Assembly: GCA_964019425.1 (NCBI GenBank)
Contig: OZ025800.1
Span: forward strand, 755,501 to 819,500
Source of the DNA: Flectonema sp. DT1601
Lineage: Eukaryota; Euglenozoa; Diplonemea; Diplonemida; Diplonemidae
Length of the DNA: 64,000 nt
Direction: 5' to 3'
Part shown: one piece after another, positions 59,419 through 64,000 of the stretch
Numbering within the stretch: position 1 is the stretch's first letter
How the letters are laid out: every line of letters starts with the position of its first letter
Notes under the pieces: model-generated
Seen by the model: the letters and a program-made list of their open reading frames with translations, nothing else
Told to the model about the DNA's origin: nothing
The model's database searches: none
Made by a program: the position numbers and the translations under genes

Positions 59419-60369
59419 TTACTTCTTTGCAGGTTCCACTTTAGGTCTCTTTGTAGCACTGCTAGTTCTGGCCGGCACACCCTCATCAGCCTGTGTGATT
59501 TATTTTATGTTTGGTTTTTAGAATTCGTCTATTCCTGTGCATCACCAGAGTTGATTACCCACAAGAGTTTATAATGAAGTGTGCTGTTTGCTAACAACAA
59601 TGGATGGGGTTAAGTACAAGAACAAAAAGAGAGAATAAAATACCTTTCTTTTGTCGTCATCATCCGTCTTCTTACGAACGACGATTCCAGCGGCGTGCAT
59701 TTGCGCTTCCCTCATGGCGTCCTCCTTTGCCTGAAGGTCGCGAATTGCCTTGGCACGCGCGTCGTTGATTTTCTTCTGCTGGTTTGCTTTAGCGATGTCA
59801 GAAGATAAGGCCTTCTGTGATTCTACTTCGAGTCTGAGTGATACAATACTTTGGTTAAGGATGGCACGTTCGGCCTCAAACGCTTTCTCCTGAGCTTGCA
59901 TAGCCGCAAACTTTTCAGCGAATTCGACCTCCTTGAAACGAACCTTTTCGGCAACTTTTTCAGCGACCTCGTGATCGACTTCAGATTTTGTCTTACCCTT
60001 GTCTTGTTCTGCCTTATTCTCTAATGCTCTCAGAGCGTTCAGCTCAAAGCTGTCAATTACTTGTTTGTTGTATTTTTGAAGCGCCGCCTTGACAGCTTGT
60101 AACTCAAAATCAGCAATATCTTTCTCAACCTTTCCGTGTCGCTCGTCGTAGTCTTTTTTTGCGTCTTCTACTGCTATGCTCATGACGTCAGTCTTTGACT
60201 TCAATCCTTTTAGGTCTCCTGCCATGTTAACAAGGACAGACATTTTAGCTTCGACACTATCGGTAATTGAGTGAAGATCTCTTAGTAGAGCTGTTTTCTT
60301 AGATGGAGTCTTCTTTTGTGGGGTTTTCTTTGCCTTCGTTGGCATCGCTTTGCTCCTCGCTGTTTTCAT
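59419..60369 (-). CDS. Basic-tailed coiled-coil protein, two exons
   Basis: Exon 1 is 60369-59644, exon 2 is 59490-59419, intron 153 bases (GTATTT donor, cacacag acceptor), giving 265 aa. The N-terminus (about 25 residues) is Lys/Pro/Thr-rich like a histone tail (KKTPQKKTPSKKTALL). Residues 30-225 are a continuous coiled coil with few breaks and no Pro. The spliced C-terminus is basic (KRPKVEPAKK). The layout resembles SF-assemblin-like cytoskeletal fibre proteins or a small chromatin-associated coiled coil; neither can be confirmed. The start is the first ATG after an acceptor-like ggactag about 17 bases upstream. Confidence 0.75.
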
Positions 60370-60682
60370 TTTTGGGGGGGTTTCTCTAGTCCAAGGAAGA
60401 AAAAAATAAAACAAATAACTCACTCCCAAGAACTTCTGCTTCCCGTTAGTTGAAAGTCTTAATTGTTATCACTATTAGGGAAGTGTAAATGTGTTACTGA
60501 TTACGGGTTTACATTTCTTTTTTTTTCTTTATGTACAAATATCAAAGCATATCAGACTACAGAAGTGACTGAAAGAATGCAAGACTGATGGTATCCCACA
60601 ATGAGATGAGAACACAATCACGGACGGATGAAATTAGTTGTAAAAGTTAAGAAACAAAACAATAAGTCAGCCTATTGAGTAT
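60370..60682. other. Short spacer, nothing recognised
   Basis: About 310 bases with a T-rich patch near 60520. No gene seen. Confidence 0.55.
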
Positions 60683-62182
60683 TTACAGGTCAGGGTTTTG
60701 ATGAATTATTTCAGCTGTAAGTTGGTGACCAGCACCGAAGTCGAGTACAACCAGCCAGGCAGAGACTGAGAATCCGACGCAAAAAAATGATTTTGCTGAC
60801 AGACGAAGAACAACAAAACCATCGCTTGAATAATATTGTGATATCTCACCTCCAGACATGTAGTCGCGAGAGAGGTTGTTGTCCCAACCATCAGGCCAAC
60901 CGGCGTCTTCCATTGCTCCCCTACCTAGTTTTGACCATTTTCGGTGAGCATATCCACTTACATCAGAGTGGATGATACTGTTAGTGCCATAGTTATAACC
61001 TTCTAGTAAGAATCTGTACATTATGTCAGATTTTTGTTTTATATTTGTTTTTATGTGAATGTGTACTTTAGGACCCCAGCTATTTGATCCTTTTGGTCGC
61101 TGAGAACAGAATGCAAAATCACGATAAACCTTCACGACTGAAGAATGTAGTGATGGAATGTAAAGATGAATTCTATCTCTTCCACTCATAAAGTAATGGA
61201 CGTTGATGCCGCTGTAGTCCCAACATTTAAGCAAGTCAATACAGAATGCACGTGTGTAGCTGTCTTCCAACCAACGATCCAGTTCCATATGACTTTGTGT
61301 AAGTGCTTTAGGAAAGTCATCCGACAATGGTTGTGAAAAATAAATTTCTGGAGCTACCGCCGGTTGCTGTTCTACTGCAGTAGGTTGCTTTCCCTGTCTC
61401 ATGACTACTTCATTTTCTATTTCTTCGAGTGGTTTTTGATTTGTTTCTGCTTCTATAACCAAATTATTCAATTTGTCTTTTAATATTTTGATCCTATCGG
61501 CCGCAGTCTCCCTCAACAATGACTCAACAAGCTGCCCCGCAGATCCTAAACCAGTCTCGATGTCTTCAATAATACGAACAGCATTCATCTCAGATTGATG
61601 TAGCTCAGTAGTTGTGACTTCATCACCGTCGTCTTTAATTTCAATGTCAGCCAAGGTGAGTGATTTTTGTGCTGCTCGGACGTCTTCTTTTAGTTTTTCC
61701 CGTCGTTCTGCTTTTTCCCTCTCGGCCTGCAGTTCCACCAGTTTCCTCGTTAATCTGTAGTCTTCGGGTGGTGATATCGGCGGGGCTCGTTCATAAAAAT
61801 GTGAATTATCACACTGTAATTTATGCATAATTGATAACAGTCCTCTGATGTAGTGTTTAGCATGCGGATGGTGTTCACAGAACAGGCTGTGCATTATCGC
61901 AAAAGCTACTTCTCCGCCAGCTTCGGCGTGTTCGTTTCCACTTTCTTTCATACAGATGAACAGAATCATTAGTAATTCTTCAGCATCGTCGTCTGTAATT
62001 CTGACTTTTGATGTATCTCGCCATCGTTCTTGAAACATTAAAAGATTCATATGTCTAGCAACACAACCTTTACTAAGAAGTTCCTGACAGAGGTACGGAA
62101 TAACTCTTGGGGCTGGTGTTGCCGCTGCAGCTGTTAAATTAATTCTTCCATCAGCAGTTGAGGCAGCAATTTCTGTAGCCAT
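60683..62182 (-). CDS. Unrecognised 499-aa protein
   Basis: From ATG 62182 (MATEIAASTADG) to a stop at 60683. An acceptor (tcctccacag) lies 9 bases before this ATG, so the longer open frame upstream is not needed. Residues 25-140 are helical with a pair Cys/His-rich spot (FCEHHPHAKHYIRG). A coiled-coil/charged part follows at about 150-280. Residues 290-460 look like a beta-rich domain with aromatic and basic groups (DRIHLYIPSLHSSVVKVYRDF, WGPKVHIHIKTNIK, KWSKLGRG). I do not recognise the fold and propose no function. It lies between the PI3-kinase and the coiled-coil gene. Confidence 0.65.
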   Translation of the reverse strand: MATEIAASTADGRINLTAAAATPAPRVIPYLCQELLSKGCVARHMNLLMFQERWRDTSKVRITDDDAEELLMILFICMKESGNEHAEAGGEVAFAIMHSLFCEHHPHAKHYIRGLLSIMHKLQCDNSHFYERAPPISPPEDYRLTRKLVELQAEREKAERREKLKEDVRAAQKSLTLADIEIKDDGDEVTTTELHQSEMNAVRIIEDIETGLGSAGQLVESLLRETAADRIKILKDKLNNLVIEAETNQKPLEEIENEVVMRQGKQPTAVEQQPAVAPEIYFSQPLSDDFPKALTQSHMELDRWLEDSYTRAFCIDLLKCWDYSGINVHYFMSGRDRIHLYIPSLHSSVVKVYRDFAFCSQRPKGSNSWGPKVHIHIKTNIKQKSDIMYRFLLEGYNYGTNSIIHSDVSGYAHRKWSKLGRGAMEDAGWPDGWDNNLSRDYMSGGEISQYYSSDGFVVLRLSAKSFFCVGFSVSAWLVVLDFGAGHQLTAEIIHQNPDL

Positions 62183-62596
62183 AATGTACTCCTGTGGAGG
62201 AAAAAAAAGAAAACATAAAAACAACATCCAAATGAAATAGCACGTGTTGAACTCAAGAATACCAAACGAAAGCAGCCAACTAGAAAGAAGAAGAAAAAAC
62301 ATGGAAAAAAAACGTGTTTGTAAACACTACTCTTGTGTGTTAAGGAATAACGCATAAAATAACACATAGTAAGACTTAGCGTAATGAAACATTGAAAATG
62401 CTCTCTACGAGTTGTTTGCGAAAAAAAAGGATAAGATTTGAAAATAACATTTGAAAGAAAAAAAAAGGGGGAATATGCCTGTTGTGTTATTTTATAACAG
62501 AAAAAAAAAAAAAAAAAAAAAAAAAGAACAACAGAGTTAAATACGGTAACGTCATTACGTCGATAACATCAACACAGATGGTAAGATTCGATTAAT
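62183..62596. other. Intergenic, nothing recognised
   Basis: Poly-A runs at 62460-62530. No gene seen. Confidence 0.55.
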
Positions 62597-64000
62597 CTAA
62601 GAGTGAGCTCGGATATGAATATAATCGTTAATTTGAGCCTTTTTATTGGAGAGAGATTCCTTAACTTGTTCTTCGTATCTCTTAGCACAGTACTCATCAT
62701 CTTGTTCATCAATAAGAAGTACTCGATAAAGCCATTCAATGTCTTCAGTTTTTTGAAGTTCCGGAATTCCGGTTGACAACATCAACGCGAATAAGGATAT
62801 TATAATATGCGATGACCTCCTTACAATGTTGTATGCGTGGCAGGCTACCTTTACAAAGTGTCTGAAGACGGGTGTCTTTTCTCCTCCGAATACGCCTGCG
62901 TACATCGGAGTGAATATAAACGGTGAGGTCTCACGCTTTATTCCAAATTTAGATTTAAAATTTCCCAAAAAGTGACCGAAATCGATGTGAAATAACGTTC
63001 CGTCCTTCTTCATCATGATGTTGTCATTGTGACGATCACCGATTCCGAGAATGTATGTCGCGACGCAATAACCTGCGCAAGAGTAAAGAAAATTGTACAT
63101 GCACGATTTTACTCCATCTGGGGTTTTGTTGCATGGTTGTTGACGAAGCCAACCAAGCATTGCCCGATCATGGAATGCTTCTGCAGCACCACCTTGTTTT
63201 TTAGTAATGTTTGCGATAGTTTCACTATTAAGGACTACTTCTATCATTCCAACACCATCTTCACATGCTACACAACCATAAGGAGACATGTGTAGATCAA
63301 GTCCTTGACTCTTCCAGAATGAATCCATCATAGCGATTACTTGTAAAGTTAATAAGTCCTGTCGAAGATCATCACCCGCTTTGAATATTACGAAAATAGG
63401 ATCCTCGTTCGGATCGGCGTTGTGGAATACAATCCAAATTGGTAACTTTTTCGAATCCATGACTTTACACTTCTCTACTGCTAATCCACCACAATCCATT
63501 CTTGGGTTTAGTGGTAGTGTAAATGTCGATCCTTCTTTTAGTAACGTGTGGATCGATGATTCTAAGGCCTGTCTGACTTTTGAATTTCTATCTTTTTCTT
63601 TAATTGATTTATCCTTTATACTGACTGCGATTTGAAACAACTTATCAATGAGAGCAACTTCCTTAGCTAAAGCACGTCTTGATAACACTGGTACTCTCTT
63701 AAGGTACTCTTCTAGGATTAGACCGTGTCGTTCTTGAACAGCAGAGTTTGACATTTCTGCTTTGAGATGCCAAAAAACTTGATGTCCTATCTGATGTGGT
63801 GATCGAATGCATCGTCTTAGTAAAAAGCGAGCTAATGCAGAGTAGTGGTATGGTTCATATTTCAGAACCTGAACTAATTGTAAGATACAATCAGACAGTA
63901 GATCATCACCGAGTCTATCCAGAATATAAATCGCATACTCTCTGACTGCAGAAGATGCATATCTCGCATCAAGCAACTCCAATGCTACTAACTCTTCACC
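62597..64000 (-). CDS. Class I-like PI3-kinase, C-terminal part (runs off right edge)
   Basis: The frame is open to base 64000, so the N-terminal domains are outside the window; about 468 aa are visible. The start of this part is the helical PIK domain (LVQVLKYEPYHYSALARFLLRR, FWHLKAEM). The catalytic domain follows: FKAGDDLRQDLLTLQVI, then ILGIGDRHNDNIM (catalytic loop), HIDFGHFLGNFKSKFGIKRE (activation loop). The basic KSKFGIKRE loop and the helical-domain wording fit class I enzymes, which make PI(3,4,5)P3 from PI(4,5)P2. Class III Vps34 has a different loop. All catalytic residues are present, so an active lipid kinase is expected. Confidence 0.92.
   Translation of the reverse strand, partial: GEELVALELLDARYASSAVREYAIYILDRLGDDLLSDCILQLVQVLKYEPYHYSALARFLLRRCIRSPHQIGHQVFWHLKAEMSNSAVQERHGLILEEYLKRVPVLSRRALAKEVALIDKLFQIAVSIKDKSIKEKDRNSKVRQALESSIHTLLKEGSTFTLPLNPRMDCGGLAVEKCKVMDSKKLPIWIVFHNADPNEDPIFVIFKAGDDLRQDLLTLQVIAMMDSFWKSQGLDLHMSPYGCVACEDGVGMIEVVLNSETIANITKKQGGAAEAFHDRAMLGWLRQQPCNKTPDGVKSCMYNFLYSCAGYCVATYILGIGDRHNDNIMMKKDGTLFHIDFGHFLGNFKSKFGIKRETSPFIFTPMYAGVFGGEKTPVFRHFVKVACHAYNIVRRSSHIIISLFALMLSTGIPELQKTEDIEWLYRVLLIDEQDDEYCAKRYEEQVKESLSNKKAQINDYIHIRAHS

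Noticed and set aside
1-64000. tRNA, rRNA, snRNA or spliced-leader RNA genes
   Set aside because: No convincing internal promoter boxes, cloverleaf or conserved small-RNA words found by eye; a covariance search would be needed to exclude them.
1-64000. CRISPR arrays or bacterial-type operon signals
   Set aside because: No regularly spaced repeats; introns and domain content show a eukaryotic nuclear sequence.

Overview
This is a eukaryotic nuclear window, AT-rich and full of A/T homopolymer runs, most likely from a unicellular protist. Every protein gene I can support (22, two of them running off the window ends) lies on the minus strand. The coding genes use the standard code (TAA, TAG and TGA all end genes). 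Several have short GT-AG introns whose donors are mostly GTATG and whose acceptors are mostly ACAG/AACAG; reading frames join exactly across them. In addition, almost every start codon has an acceptor-like polypyrimidine-AG or ACAG about 0-40 bases upstream. One-way gene order plus an acceptor before each ATG resembles polycistronic transcription with spliced-leader trans-splicing (Euglenozoa, dinoflagellate relatives), but 5'UTR introns would look the same and the organism cannot be named from this sequence.

Layout, right to left (direction of transcription): class I PI3-kinase C-terminus (62.6-64.0 kb), an unrecognised 499-aa protein, a basic coiled-coil protein, a DEDDy exonuclease-Upf1-like helicase fusion (55.2-58.6), a coiled-coil Ser/Asp-rich protein, a Cys-rich membrane protein, a TPT/nucleotide-sugar transporter, a ZNHIT1-like HIT zinc finger, an RCHY1/Pirh2-like E3 ligase, a membrane double-RING protein, a large HAMP/cyclase-like/DEP/CNG-channel fusion (40.9-45.7), an RCC1-repeat protein, a 79-aa protein, an acyl-ACP-reductase-like enzyme, a kinesin-3 with FHA domain (24.8-29.2), a CAP-Gly protein, an EF-hand/WD40/pseudokinase protein (12.4-17.3), a CCCH zinc-finger protein, and four proteins I cannot identify or only partly describe (5.1-6.4, 3.9-4.7, 1.1-1.9 and 1-0.9 kb).

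Between the genes are long gene-free stretches (6.4-11.8, 17.3-20.6, 22.7-24.8, 30.7-35.6, 38.4-40.9 kb). They hold poly-T/poly-A tracts, microsatellites, and at least three interspersed repeat families that I could align by eye (here called A, B and C), plus a 1.05-kb segment bounded by a 20-bp inverted repeat and a perfect 17-bp hairpin. No tRNA, rRNA, CRISPR or recognisable transposase/reverse transcriptase was seen.

The genes are functionally mixed (microtubule motors and plus-end factors, ubiquitin ligases, phosphoinositide and cyclic-nucleotide signalling, RNA/DNA processing), so this reads as an ordinary shared transcription unit and not as one pathway. The most unusual content is multi-domain fusion: the cyclase-like/DEP/channel protein, the exonuclease-helicase, and the EF-hand/WD40/pseudokinase.
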